Numbered from the stretch's first letter, positions 35,471-47,539 are shown. The stretch is DNA of 64,000 bases from Larimichthys crocea (GCF_000972845.2 NC_040017.1:22405606-22469605); one strand, 5' to 3'. The notes: generated by a model not told the origin, from the letters alone. Program-made: numbers and translations.

Positions 35471-36104
35471 CTCTTTTCATGCCCGTCATCATCATCTCTC
35501 TTTCTCTGTAGGTAACATCTAAACACAGATTGCAGGTTTGAGTTGCTTTTCAAGCTTCCTGTCCTCTTTTATTGGAGCTAATTGCTTCTTAAGAGAAAGA
35601 AATACAAACCGGCTTGTTTAAATGCATTTACATGCATGCAGTGTTCTGAGTATTACCTCATGCACTGTTTCATATTCCAGTCCAGGTGTTTGCTGGGATG
35701 TTCTAGAAAAAGACAACACAATCCAGATAAGGTGCTTACATGCCACAGTTTTACAAGTAATGCAGACCAAACAGCTTTTGTATTCAAGGTTTACAAAATA
35801 AAAGGATAGAGGCTTATCCCTGCCACTGTAAACTGGATGTGGTCCTTTGAGGCAACCGCAGTAAAACACAGAACTTGTTTTCTACATGTGGGTCATACTT
35901 GACCATCAGAGAGATACCAGCATATAATATGCATTTAAATATGTTCATTTAGAAATGAAAACCCTAATAAGCAAGCTTTATTATGGCTGAAGGACAGATG
36001 TTAAAACCTTTCCCCATTATGTGATGCAAGCCTGGTAAAGAAATAACAAAATTTAAAATGTCAGGGCACCTCTTCATCTTATTTCAGCTATTATTAGACT
36101 TTTA
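35471..36104. other. Non-coding sequence, no feature recognised
   Basis: Single-copy-looking. The overlapping opposite frames 35582-35809 and 35618-35869 have no domains. Confidence 0.45.
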
Positions 36105-36419
36105 TTAGAAATCCATCTCCTGTAGGATGGCAATTTCAAGCTGCATGGAAAGTGCTCTTGATGTTTTTTTGTTTTTTTTTGTTCGCTGTGCTTTGGGTTT
36201 ATAATTTCGTAAAGCACATTGTTCCTTTACCTTTGTTAGGGCTTTATGCAATAGAGGCAATATTTTATCATCAAGCTTAAGGATCCCTTTGATAGATTGG
36301 TAGATGCATTCATCTTGTTTACTCTCAGTGCTTCTCAGTATTGAGATTGCGAGCGGGACCATCTGGTTGTGTGGAAACACTAACCGGCTTACTTCTTCAG
36401 CAGTACAGGCAGATTCCAG
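36105..36419 (-). other. Unexplained open frame, possible exon or chance ORF
   Basis: On the minus strand a frame stays open for just over 100 codons, from after a TAG near 36420 to a TAA at 36105. Its composition is more protein-like than that of other frames here: charged, with an amphipathic middle and a lysine-rich tail (KPKAQRTKKNKK), and little low complexity. I do not recognise the protein. No convincing start codon, strong splice acceptor or promoter is seen, and frames of similar length occur here by chance. AATAAA overlaps the stop codon. Confidence 0.15.
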
Positions 36420-36819
36420 GAGAAACTAATTGCAGCTTTTCTGAAATGAGTTTTCACAGACAGTTGACTATTTTTCAGTAGTCTCTGTTTTGGCTCTGAA
36501 TTACACCAAAAGTTTTAATTGATCCTTTTTTACGTCTTGAAATCCAATATTTGAGGTGTAGGACCTTACAGACTTATAATAGGTTCACAGTTAAGGTGCA
36601 GGCAGTAAAAGTAGCACAGACGAGGATGGCATTTAGAGGCTTTAATGGTGAGCTTCTCAGATGAGTAGTAGTGTGATCACACTAAGTTAAATAGAAGAGG
36701 TTGGATATCAGATATAATTAGATTCATTGCTTGACTTGAAAGGTGTCTGAATTTTGATTCTGTTCAGCATTCATGATTGTTTTTTTAAATACTTATTCAG
36801 CGACATTAATCATTACAGC
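36420..36819. other. Non-coding sequence, no feature recognised
   Basis: AT-rich single-copy-looking sequence. Nothing is recognised. Confidence 0.45.
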
Positions 36820-37160
36820 TACTGAGCCCCGGTGCTGTCATGTTTAATAATATCACAGGTAGTCAATTTCTCTCAAAACAGACATCAGATCACCAAATGT
36901 TCCACGCTTAGAACGAGCGCTGTGAAGAAGCGCAATAACAAATGAATGATAGATTTTCGTATTTCCACGGAGGCAATGTTCCGTTCCTCCTTGAGCAACA
37001 TTACAATTCTGTCAGGATAAACGTTATCATCCTCCATCTTACTAATCCATGCACCATGATTTTGGATTTGTGTTGTAGTGTTGCAACAGTAGAAGGTGCA
37101 GGTCGTTTAACAGAACTAATGGAGAAGAGCATGACCCTATTCTCGGGGGGGCTGTAAAGT
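36820..37160. promoter_or_regulatory. Candidate conserved non-coding block (unconfirmed)
   Basis: Unique sequence with CpGs (AACGAGCGCTGTG near 36912) and no repeats. The plus frame 36942-37157 has no recognised domain. Support is compositional only. Confidence 0.2.
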
Positions 37161-39249
37161 CCCAAGATCAACAACATGAAAAAATAATGAGTTCAGCCTC
37201 TAAAAAGGCAACCACAGCAGAGTAACATAATGATACAGGAAGCTGGGCCATTGTGCATACTGGCTGCTCTTTATGGCCAGCGTCACTCCCCTGCATCTCG
37301 CTCCAGCTCTTTATTAAAATGACCGTGAATGATTAGCAGATGTACAGAGCAATATGATAATGTAACATGTCCTCTGATGCACATGGAGGGGCTGCAGCTT
37401 ATGTGATCAGCTGGTTGGATGTACAACTGGATCGGTTTAACACAATTCAAACAACAAGAAGATTTGGCAGTCAGTACGTTGTATGGATCTGTGCAGCCAG
37501 GCACTGCTCACAATGATGATGAGACAGTACGATGACCAGTTTAATAAGAAAAATGAAATGCATGACAATTAAATGTGTTTCTCTCTCGGCAAACAAAATG
37601 TTTTTGTTCTGGTATCTTAAGCACTACTGACCTTCGTGAGAGGATGAATGATAAGCTTGCAAATGCAAAGTCTTGATCACAGATGTAGAGCAATAAAGCA
37701 GTCACTTTTAACAGCCTTATTAGCCGTATTACAAGCAGCTGTGGTAGGATTTTTAATATTCTTGATGTTCTAGTCCTCCGTTTCTTATTACAGTAGCTTC
37801 CACTTAAAAAGTAGAAATCCAATAAGCAGTATAACTTTTTGTTTATTGCTTTAAATGTGAAGACTGAAAGCGGCTTGACCAACAGAAGTGAATATAAATT
37901 CCTTTTGTATTAATAATGTCAGAGGTTGATAGCTAGCCTCGGGTCCAAAAGTATGCTGAATAATAAATCCGTTGTAATAAAGTGAAATACTGCTTGAACA
38001 GAAGGCGTGTAAATTGTTCTCTCTCCTGCCATTTTTCTTTTAAAAAAATGTATCAAAGTGACTTTTATGTCAAATGGTTCGAAGGAAGAAATGCCCACCT
38101 CCATCCGCCCTTGAATTATTACCTGTTATGGTGGATATTTTTGCACAACGTGTGCATGTAATTGTATCCTCACAGCTTTGATGGATGAGACTCAAGAGTT
38201 AAAGTCTTATAGATTTTGTAGGTTTGTGCAGTGTTATTTTAGCAGCCTCTTCCGGCTTTCCCTGTTCCTCTGTGTAGACAGATGAAGGTAGGTATGGGCA
38301 CAGTGAGGGCAATGGAGTGTGGCTTGCCTCAACCCTGTCACTTTGATAGAGTGAATACATTGTGAGAGATAATGGAAACTTTCTATTCAGCGAGGGCTGG
38401 AATAAAGAGAGCCTTCCTACTCATTCATCAACATTGATTACTGTACAGCTCATGGCCTGGAAAGAGCATGGGAGCACTACTTCTCACAAAGACTCTGCTG
38501 AATTGCAGGTAGAGGAATCCGAAAACAACAAAAGTGCAATACTGGCCTTTTAAGAAACATCACCCCAATTTGTTTTAAGGTGAAAGCGTACAAGATCTGA
38601 AACACTGAGCTCTAGGGTTATAAGGGATGTTGTACTGTATACAGCATTACAGAAACAATCTGCAATAATTTACCATTTGTATCGATAGTATGCAGTAACT
38701 AGTATTTTACTAAACATACACATGCAGCACAAACAGCCGGAGTTAATAGTGCGTTTGCTGAAATGTTACACGCGACAGGTGTCTCGTATAATTCCACTGA
38801 ATCCTTGAAAGACTCCGCTTTTGCCATAAGGGACTCTAATTAAACACAGATCCTTTATTTATGTTATGTTAATAAAGTCACAGTGAAAACATTAAATGAT
38901 ATTAACACATCACCCTAGAGTGATAGTCGCTCTGCTTCCCTTCACTTTGGGATCTTGATAGTAGTATTCACATTAAGTTGTTGGCCCCAGTGGACATTTT
39001 ACCATGTCAGTCTTTACTCGCAGTTTTCACACATTAACAGGCAAACATGACTGATCAAGGTCAGTGCTTAACATCCTCATTTGGCAGTGTTAATCCATTA
39101 GTTTTTATACTACAAGCAAACATAAGCTGGAATTCATATATTTGACTGTCCTTTTATAAGGTTTAGTGTATCTTTTACCCAGAGATGAAACAACTCACCC
39201 TCTAGGTTTGCTGGGTTACCTATCATATGTATAACTAATAATTTTTCAT
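37161..39249. other. Non-coding sequence, no feature recognised
   Basis: About 2 kb of single-copy-looking sequence. The minus frame 37541-37882 (113 codons) has no domain and sits in AT-rich DNA. No repeat or RNA gene is recognised. Confidence 0.4.
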
Positions 39250-39325
39250 GATTTAAAAAAAAAAAAAAAATTTAATCGTTTCGTCCATAAAATGTCAAAA
39301 TCCAACAGTACAAAACACAAAAGAA

Positions 39326-39419
39326 GATTCTGAAACGATTTGCATATTAATTCCTTAAGATCGATTCCGATTTTCCGATTCTGAATCGATTTGCATATTA
39401 ATTCCTTAAGATCGATTCG
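39326..39419. repeat. Tandem duplication, 51-bp period, inside the hAT element
   Basis: The segment starting GATTCTGAAACGATTTGCAT (39326) recurs at 39377 as GATTCTGAATCGATTTGCAT. Both continue with ATTAATTCCTTAAGATCGATTC. Only one mismatch is seen over about 43 bases. Confidence 0.95.
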
Positions 39420-39683
39420 TACATCCAAAGATCGATTTAAGTAAAATAAAATTTTAATACATTTTCCCTTCGGTGAACTTTAACCCCACTAGTCGCGTCA
39501 TTGAATTGAAACAGGCGTGCACTGTGTTTAAACTACACTACGGCGTCTCACACATGCGAGGTGCGTTCAATGGCCGTCGGAATGACTATGATGCGTTCGT
39601 GAACGTGGGAAGAATGGAAATTCATCAGAAATATAATAAAACTACAGACAAAAGAACACTCAAGGAAAACTCTACAACTACCA

Positions 39684-39779
39684 GCCACTTCTGTACGTTC
39701 TCTTAAAACAACTGAGGCGATTGCGGGTTACATTTGCAAAGATATGCGCCCGTATTTCGCTGTTGAAAACGAGGGCTTA
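39684..39779 (+). pseudogene. hAT/ZBED-type transposase fragment
   Basis: In this frame the DNA reads KTTEAIAGYICKDMRPY followed by FAVENEGF. The segment K-D-M/L-R-P-x-S-V-V-E-N-x-G-F is a hallmark near the N-terminus of hAT transposases and the related ZBED proteins. Here the usual SVVEN is FAVEN. The catalytic and dimerisation regions are missing, since the element's right terminus begins immediately afterwards. The upstream region (39473-39680) is open in another frame (...STTTSHFCTFS), which suggests a frameshift joined the two originally. Confidence 0.7.
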
Positions 39780-39826
39780 TGATAATCGAATCGATTCTTG
39801 GAATTTGAATCGATACCCAGCCCTAA

Positions 39827-40160
39827 TAGAAAACAGAGAAGTGCAGAAAATCCTCACATTTGTTAAGCTTGAATATATTTTTATATATTTGCCACTTTTG
39901 TTTTGTAGTTTCTCAGAGTTGATTCTTTGTTTGCTGGTATCACTTCATTTGTTGCACCACTATTTTCAGTTGCAAGTGACACACTTTAGAAACGTTAGAG
40001 CACTTTTTTATTATTATTATTGTAGCACCTATGTTGTAGGCGGTTGTATAAAAGCACACCACAGTTGCTGCAAACCCAATTTTTTTTTATTTATTTTTTT
40101 TATACTTCAGTTGGACTCCATTCAAGCAAATCGGATAAGACGAGGTGTATTCAACATCTG

Positions 40161-40163
<3 letters not shown>
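39827..40163. other. Non-coding sequence between hAT element and GT array
   Basis: T-rich sequence with a T run at 40081-40101. The long plus frame running from 39721 to 40263 is a chance frame carried onward by the GT tract. Confidence 0.5.

Positions 40164-40238
<75 letters not shown>
40164..40238. repeat. Perfect (GT)37 microsatellite
   Basis: About 75 uninterrupted bases of GT. The Val-Cys and His-Thr tracts in the crossing frames are artefacts. It is likely to vary in length, and long GT arrays can adopt left-handed DNA. Confidence 0.98.
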
Positions 40239-40239
<1 letters not shown>

Positions 40240-43056
40240 AGGGTTTGCAGTCTGAGCTGCTGAATGTGTAATGAAGTACTTCATGTTTCAAGTGACATCA
40301 GAAACAATCCTAAAACTGTTTTTTGTTTTTTGTCAGCTGCTTGATGAAGCCAAGGAAGCGGCGATAATTGTTATGATATTATGAGCTGCTCAGTTTGCTT
40401 CGACACACTCCAGTGGTGCATGCTTGTCAATATTTTCCCTCCAACGCCTCCCTGCAGCAGGTACTGTATAGTGCTCCCCTTATGGTTGAGCACTTTGTGT
40501 TCTGCACCTTATTTAGAAACTGTTCCGTCAGCATTACTCAGGTGTCATGTCATATAACACCATGAGTTGGCTATCACCTTAAAATGGTTTAAGCTAAACA
40601 GACCTCATTTCCTTATTCATTTCTTTGGGCCCAAGAGTGAGAGAAGCTGACTGTTGGCAAACCTGCATCATAACTCCCCCGGGGTGATATTTCTTTAGCT
40701 CATATCTTGTAATATCCAGTTGAAGTGGGAACTGTAGCATGATTTAAGAACAGATTATGTTGGAAAACAATGGAGAAAGAAAGATAATGGCATGTTGATT
40801 ATACAACTTAAACCCCTTGGCACACAAGGACTCTAAATTAAAGCAGTTGGTAGCAAGCTACAGTCTGAGGAATACCTATTTTCTATCAAGTGGCTGTTAG
40901 CTTGATAACAAGCCTGGCGTGTTGGCTTAATATCATTTCACTACAGGTTGGAGCATAGTAAAGGCTCTGCTCCGCCACGGCTCTGTGGCCAGAGGGAGAT
41001 GTGATGCATACTGAACAATCTAGAGAGCAATGGCATGTAAATACAAACAGAGATTCTGGCAGTGCTGTGTATTAAAACAAAACCGAGGAGCACCATCTGA
41101 CATGAAAACTGACACATGCATTTGGTACACTTTGAAAAAACCAAATAAATGCGTCAATATTGCAACTCCAGTTTTTGTTTTCTGCTGGCATCGTTTTTCT
41201 CTCTCACTTCTTTTTGAACCAATTGAGGTATAATACTTGTGTTATCAGTACGTAAAGGCCTGTTTACAAGGCATTTGCAGTGTGACGCTTGCCTCCACAG
41301 ATATAATTACACACAGCAGACACGGACAAGAAAGAATGAAAGTTAGCAAAATACATTTATCCCCCCCATGATTCAGTACATGCAGCTAAATTTCAACTTT
41401 TGAGGCTTTGAGACTCTCCAGAAAGATTTCTGGAGGACATGTCTTGGCAGTGATGCCACCGCAATAGCTTATAATCAGAACAATAAAATATCTTGCTGAA
41501 TAAGCTTGTGTGGTGTTCATATGAGAGCGAGACCTGTCTGCTCTCCCTGTTCAGCTGGGAGTCCTAGAGTGAAGCTGACCTATTGAAAACCTTTTTAGTT
41601 TAATTCAGGTAAATCTTCTGTGGCGCTTTTGTTGGTTATTGAAATCATATGTATTGAAATCTCAAGGCAGAAAAAATGTAAATAACAAAAGCAGCTACAT
41701 AGAGCTGGAATTTATTTTAACGCACCAGTGAAAACATTGAATAGAACCAAATGATTATCAAAAGAAGTCAGGAATTCCTTGGTTGATATGTCAGTGAAAG
41801 GTCTGTATTCATAACCCTAACCCAGCAGTCAGTGCCCTCAGCAGGTAAACAAAGACGTGGATATGAAAATGTAGAGTGATCTCTGTTACAACAGCTGGTA
41901 CTTGTATACAGTACATGCATCGGCCTGATTGGTTTAACTGCTTAGCATAATGCAAGTATTGCAAGGTGGCAATTCCCTGGGGTGAAATAGTTTTAGAGGA
42001 GATGGCGGCCAGATGTGTCTGACGAAGGATGGTGCGTTTGCAAAGATCCAAATGTAGCTTTTTCCAAACTATGTGCTCACTTGCATAAGCACTTCCTAAC
42101 AAACAATGAAATGGGAACACAAAAGTCCAAACATAAGCGCTCTGGCACAAACCTATTTTTTATTTATTTTTTGCTAAAGTTTTAAATCTCAGCATACCTT
42201 TTTAGTAAAAACGCCAGAAGCACTTTTAGCTTGTGAACAGTTAATCCAGAACACCCCAGAATTTTGCCTTCAGCATCAGTATGCTGTAGAGCTGCAGTTT
42301 TTTACTGCTATCCTTGTGATGATGCTGTGATATCAAGACACAAGAACCGGAGTAAGATATCTGGCTTCCTGCTCATCTATACGGCTCATGCTGTGATGAA
42401 CTTATGAAGCCTTATCTGGATCACCAGGATATATATATACAGAGAGATCGACTTGCAGACTCAGGCACTATGACATAAAGAATTGTATTTGACCTTGAAG
42501 GTGGGGGAATTCTGTCTCAATACAACATTAAGTCAAATAATAGACGTAATAGATACGCTATATATCACATAGCAGGAATTAAACATGCTTTAGTCCTTAT
42601 TTGTATTATTTTACAAGTTTATTTTTGTTTTGGCACAAATCTATACATAAATCTATTGTTATTATTATCTCTGATGTATCACATGTTTAAATGGCATAGA
42701 GGAACTGCATATTTTCCACTATATCCTGTAATAGTGTAATAGCCAGGTGTGCTGCAGTCAAATTTCAGCAAGCTACTGTTGGTTTATTAAACATGTTGGG
42801 TACTGGGTGGGAAGACAAATATGTCCTTCACACAGAGGATTAGATATTATCAGCTTGTGTTTCCCACAGCGAGCCCAGCCCACTCGGTGTACACCTCAGG
42901 ACTGCATAGTTAAGCAAACAGAGAAGCCTGGAGTCAGGCGTGGTTGCTGGCAGGCTGATGAGCATGAGCAAGGAGAACTCGAGGCAGGTAGAGCGGGCAG
43001 GAATGTACCTGTTTATGTAGCTTCTTTTTGATTAAGTCATGCCCGAGTCTCCATTT
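40239..43056. other. Non-coding sequence, mostly unique
   Basis: About 2.8 kb with no repeat of note apart from a short TATATATATA run at 42430. Unique-looking stretches at 40420-40720 and 40880-41060 are free of simple repeats. The frames 41809-42150 (minus) and 42747-43031 (plus) have no recognised domains. Confidence 0.4.
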
Positions 43057-43080
43057 TGTGTGTGTGTGTGTGTGTGTGTG
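43057..43080. repeat. (TG)12 microsatellite
   Basis: Twenty-four bases of uninterrupted TG. Confidence 0.95.
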
Positions 43081-43879
43081 TAAAAGGAGGATACATTCTC
43101 AGATCATAGCTGTTTTATTGATTAGCTTTCACTTTCAGTGGATCACTGCTTAATTATTCAGTCAGTCTGCCACCTTCATTTTTGTCAATATCATTATGCA
43201 CAGGCTGCTGTCATGGTTTTCTGCTGTAATGCAGGATGCTTAAAGTGTGAAAAATCCCCCCATTACTAACATTACTAACTATATACAGTCATACGTAATA
43301 TAGCACCACAAAATAAAATGATTTGTAATTGAATCCAAAGTTACATATACATAAATGTTTGTGAGTATATGCACAGTCCTGCTATTATGATCTTTGAACA
43401 TTGATTTCACAGGGATGTCAAGTAGTTTTAAAAAAAGCGGCACCATAGTCAACCTTGCAGTAGTTTTTCTGGTATTTGGTTGGCCGGGAAACAAGCAGCT
43501 ATAATTGATGGTGCAGGTCAGCCTATCCTAGTTGCAAGCTGTGCTGGTCTCCATAGATAGCAACATACGTAAAGAGCTCTGCAGAGTTGCTAATGGCATT
43601 TATAATAAGTGAAAGAGGTTTGCCGGGCCTGGTTGAGTATTGTTTCTGGCATTCTCTCAGGGTTCACAAAATCCCCCCTCTTATATTTTCTAAGTAATGT
43701 CTGAATGCATTTTTTTTTTTTTTTCCTATTCGGGTAAGAGGAAAAAGAGGACAAAAAATAGACGGAAAACAAGCCAGGAATTAGGATTACCAAACCTGGA
43801 GCTGCCAGATTTCACACATTGGTTCCGCCTCTTCAGCCAACCACCTAATATAATGACAAAAATAATAAGACTGGTAATG
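43081..43879. other. Non-coding sequence, no feature recognised
   Basis: Single-copy-looking with a T tract at 43710-43724, which underlies the lysine-rich and phenylalanine-rich opposite frames there. Confidence 0.45.
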
Positions 43880-44160
43880 AAATAATTATCCAGTATTTAA
43901 AATGCTGTTGGAGAAGCAATTTGTGAAAGAAAGATTAGTTCTTCTGGACCTTTTAGCCTCGATGATAAAACCAGTTTATTGTTTGAAAACCGCACTCCTT
44001 TTCTGTTTGTTTGTTTTTATATTTCTGCTAAATTCTGGTGATTATGATTTATGTTTGCTAATTGGTCATTTCAGTAATGTGAGCATACTAATTAGGGAAT
44101 CAGATTGCCTGAATGATTATGTGGACTGTTATAGGTATTAACAAGGCCAGACCGTACTGC
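43880..44160. promoter_or_regulatory. Candidate homeodomain-rich non-coding block (unconfirmed)
   Basis: Repeat-free sequence with GCTAATTGGTCATTTC (about 44056) and ATACTAATTAGGGAATC (about 44086), both carrying TAAT homeodomain cores. The plus frame 43902-44141 has no known domain. Function is inferred from motif style only. Confidence 0.2.
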
Positions 44161-44269
44161 AAACTTACTATACTAAAGCTTTGTTTCTGCAGGCATAACA
44201 GAAGGTACGCCGCAGTGCTTTCTTCCTTTCTAATTAAGTTTGTTTGTTGCATTGGGATCTAGAGCTTGC

Positions 44270-44820
44270 TTGTCATGACCACCCACTGGAAATGAAACTT
44301 GTCATACTTTCTTCAATGCCACATTCACTTGATGAGATAGAAAATAGAAGGAACGTAGGTGCAAAGCCTCACTAAAATAAATCTGTCTGAACTCTCTCCC
44401 ATTATGCACCAAGTGGGATGGAGAGATTAAATCTGCTGTTGACTCGTGGGTTTATCAGCAGTCACATTGCCCTTGGCGAGGCCTCCTGTTGCTTGACTTA
44501 AGCACCGCTTGTGGCCATGTTTGTCTTTCTTGAAAGATATTAGCCTTTATAATTGAGATGGGAGAGTTGGCATCCAGGCCTTGATGTCCCATTTCAAGGC
44601 TATTTCTTAGCACTCCGCCAAGCAAATTAAGTTAATTTTCTGAATGTGAGATTGCAGCCATGAGCATCATAAGCACTCAGCTCTCAATCTTTGTGTAAAT
44701 ACATAATCAAGTTGTCATACAAATGAAAAGCTTGCAGAAAAGCAGGCTATTACATACTAATTTATTACAAAATGACAACTTTTCCATAATTTAAAAAGGC
44801 TATGTCATTGGCTGGAAGTT
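44270..44820. promoter_or_regulatory. Candidate conserved non-coding block (unconfirmed)
   Basis: About 550 bases of unique sequence with no simple repeats or transposons and no long frame. It has balanced composition in the first half and homeodomain-like words (AAATTAAGTTAATTTTC near 44626) in the second. Conservation is untested. Confidence 0.22.
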
Positions 44821-45574
44821 CTCAGCGTGTCTTCTATCAAGTTGAGATAACCTCATTCATATTGCTGTAGTGTTTGTGTCAACAGTCATTAGATGACTAT
44901 GGATGCTGACACATCTATTCATCTTCGAAAAACTATCTTGAACAGTTCTTACATTATCAAGTTTTTCATATCCTATTTTGGCAAACAATGGTCATTTAGA
45001 CAGAGAAATGGTTGTCGTTGATTAGAGTACAACAGTGTCAGTGGTGGCAGACAACAGATGATCTCTGTCTTACCTGATTGTGGGAGGCTTACATAAACGA
45101 CCCCATTATAATCAGGGAGACTGAGCAAACTTTAGATTTGTGTTGAAGTTTGGAAGCTCTGTCTCTATTAAGTGTGCATTTTGACCTGAAAATCACCAAA
45201 AAATCATGCTTGGAGGGCTCTTTAGAAAAAGCTGCATAACATCTTATGCAATTTAAGAAAGGCAGCCCCTCTAAAGCGCAGGTGAAGTTGGAGATCTTTG
45301 TTAACGCAACTGAAAGAAAGTTGACTCTTGTCAGACAAGTTGAGCTGCACCATTAAAGCATGTAACACTTAAAATTGTATCACACTGATGGACATTACAG
45401 CCTACGAAACACAAGTACCTTTTTTAATTTGAATAAATTGTCTTTACTTACCTGAAATCTGAGCAGTGCAGTGGTTACATGATGACTTATCATGGTGCAG
45501 TATATTTTAGTGACTGTGACTTCCGAAGATTTTGTCTAGGAAGACCCTCTCTAAACTAATTGTTGAGGAAGATG
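44821..45574. other. Non-coding sequence, no feature recognised
   Basis: Single-copy-looking AT-rich sequence. Nothing is recognised. Confidence 0.45.
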
Positions 45575-45760
45575 ACTGCCCACTGTAAGCCAGGTCCTGC
45601 TCAAGGTTTTTCCTGGCTACCGTCGCCAAGTGCGTGCTCATTGTGGAAATTGCTACGTCTTTGTAAATAATATTATGGTCTAGACCTGCTCTATATGAAA
45701 AGTGTCTTGAAATAACTTCTGTTATGATTTGGTGATTTTTTATTTTATTTATATAACACT
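45575..45760 (+). mobile_element. Teleost interspersed repeat 3' segment
   Basis: GTAAGCCAGGTCCTGCTCAA is followed by GGTTTTTCCTGGCTACCGTC, GCCAAGTGCGTGCTCATTG, TTTGTAAATAATATTATGG, TCTAGACCTGCTCTATATGA, AAAGTGTCTTGAAATAACTT and CTGTTATGATTTGGTGA, ending in a TATTTATATAACAC tail. This is the order of an abundant teleost repeat that usually ends '...gatttggcgctatataaataaa'. It is a truncated 3' end and non-coding. Recognition is from memory, but the match is long and ordered. Confidence 0.75.
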
Positions 45761-46779
45761 TTTTTTAATGAGGTTTCAGAGTTCCTTAAAGGAAAAAAAC
45801 CCAGCAGATTAAACACAAAATAACACATAGATCATAGCGCACTGGGGGATAAAATAAAGTAAGGGAATGTAGTTTTAATGAGTATTCTTAGGAATAATAG
45901 CATTATTGTACAAGCTTTTGTCATGTATTCGTGATGTAATTATAATGATCCTACAATGCTGTTGTGAGTCTGTAATTGAAGCACAGTGTTATTTTAAATG
46001 CATGCATTTTGATTTAAATAAATGTGAAATTGTACAATAAATCAGTAATACATAAAACAATAAGTCAAAAGTCTGTTGTTCTAACATTAGTTTGTTTTGT
46101 TTAAGTTGCTGTTGTTTACTGGCAGCCCAGTGATAAAGTTGTGAGATTAAATCACCGTGCAGAACACCACTTTCTATTTTGAATTCATCAAAATATCATC
46201 CCACTTTGGCATTGACATTATCAAAGCAGTGAGATCAGCCTGTAAATGTTTTACTATATTTTTATCTATATTTTGCCAGTGTCTAAAACGTGTGCCAGAG
46301 ACAGCATCTGTCTGTACCGTTTTAGATTTGGTGCCAGTGGCTGGCAGTTTAGTTACAAGGGCACTAGAGCTGTCCAGAGTATCACTGCAGTCCTTTGTAG
46401 ACTAGACAGATGGATATGACTCATAAGCCCAAAGATTACGCCAACCACTGGTCGATGAAATGGCAGATGGGCGGGAACTTGTGAAGCGACCCATTAGCTA
46501 TGCAGTATAACTGCTATCTTCTTAATTACTTTTTCACTTTGGGATCGTTATGACTGGATGTCAACATTTTGAGCTGAAGAGGTGGTAAGACCAAATGACA
46601 GACTGCTGGAATCAATGTTTTCTGTAATGCAGCTCTATTTCCTCTTAGATACTTTTGAAAAAAAAAAAAAAAAAGCCCATCATAGTGAGTTGCTTGTGGC
46701 CTGACTTACTGAAATGTGAATCTTCAAAAATTAAATAAATAAATACTCATTATATTACAAATGCTCAAATAATCCGCAT
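45761..46779. other. Non-coding sequence with an A tract
   Basis: AT-rich, with a 16-base A run near 46659-46674 and TAAATAAATAAATA near 46733. No gene is recognised. Confidence 0.45.
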
Positions 46780-47060
46780 TTAACTGATGTATGTTTAAAA
46801 ATCCTTTTGGATTCCTCATTCAATTACGTGCTGGATTGTCAGGGGAATGGAGAAATGATAGTCCACTGATGTTGAATAATTAGATTAGGACAATAATAGG
46901 ATTCAATATATTTCTTTGTCCTCTGTGGCAGATATTTTAATAGGAGTTGAGACCCTACCAGGCCATTAGCCAGATGGGTCAGAGCAACTTAATCTCCAAA
47001 CAATGTCTTCAATGGAGCAAATGACCTAATTAGCTTCATAATACAGGACATACCGCACAG
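46780..47060. promoter_or_regulatory. Candidate conserved non-coding block (unconfirmed)
   Basis: Repeat-free sequence with homeodomain-like words (CATTCAATTACGTG near 46818, GACCTAATTAGCTTC near 47023). No coding frame of note. Confidence 0.2.
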
Positions 47061-47539
47061 TGAGACGCAGATGAAGAAATGAAAACGTAGTTCTCTATTA
47101 GGTGCAATTATACATGTTCTAAGTGACAGCAGTAGAACAGGCAGGTTGTGAAAGGTGCACGTGTTGTCAAATCAAATACTATAATGGAATTGTTCTTAGT
47201 TAGGAGTATATATTATTCTGATTGATGAATATTTTCCTCTTTTTACAACTGTTGACCCTTTTTGATATAATTTGAATAACAGTAGATGATAAAAGACTTT
47301 CCTCTCAAATCTTCTCCTATATGTGAATACAAAAAGACTGATTAAGAGTTTTTAACGTTGCTCAGTTGACCTCACTTCTCTTTGTTGTGTGATTTATAAA
47401 ATCGGTCTTCTCCATAAAGCATCTCGAACCCCTGTGGGTGCCATCATGAAGTTCTGCTCATCTGGCAGCGTAACATGGATCATTTGTTTTGAGATACAAC
47501 TGATTAGCTTTTATTTACTGAAATTCAGCCTGCTTTGAC
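47061..47539. other. Non-coding sequence, no feature recognised
   Basis: Single-copy-looking AT-rich sequence. Nothing is recognised. Confidence 0.45.

Larger units (their letters stand above)
39250..39826 (+). mobile_element. Internally deleted hAT-type DNA transposon
   Basis: The right end reads AATCGAATCGATTCTTGGAA, TTTGAATCGATACCCAGCCC and TA, the reverse of the TAGGGCTGGGTATCGATTC terminus typical of fish hAT elements. The left half has repeated AATCGATTT-type words, a tandem pair at 39326-39419 and a 16-base A tract at 39256. A clean left terminus is not visible. Between the ends lies a short transposase coding remnant. The element is non-autonomous. Confidence 0.65.

Noticed and set aside
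39721..40263. 180-codon plus-strand frame
   Set aside because: Its start lies in the hAT element in the wrong frame for the transposase and its end is the (GT)37 tract in translation.
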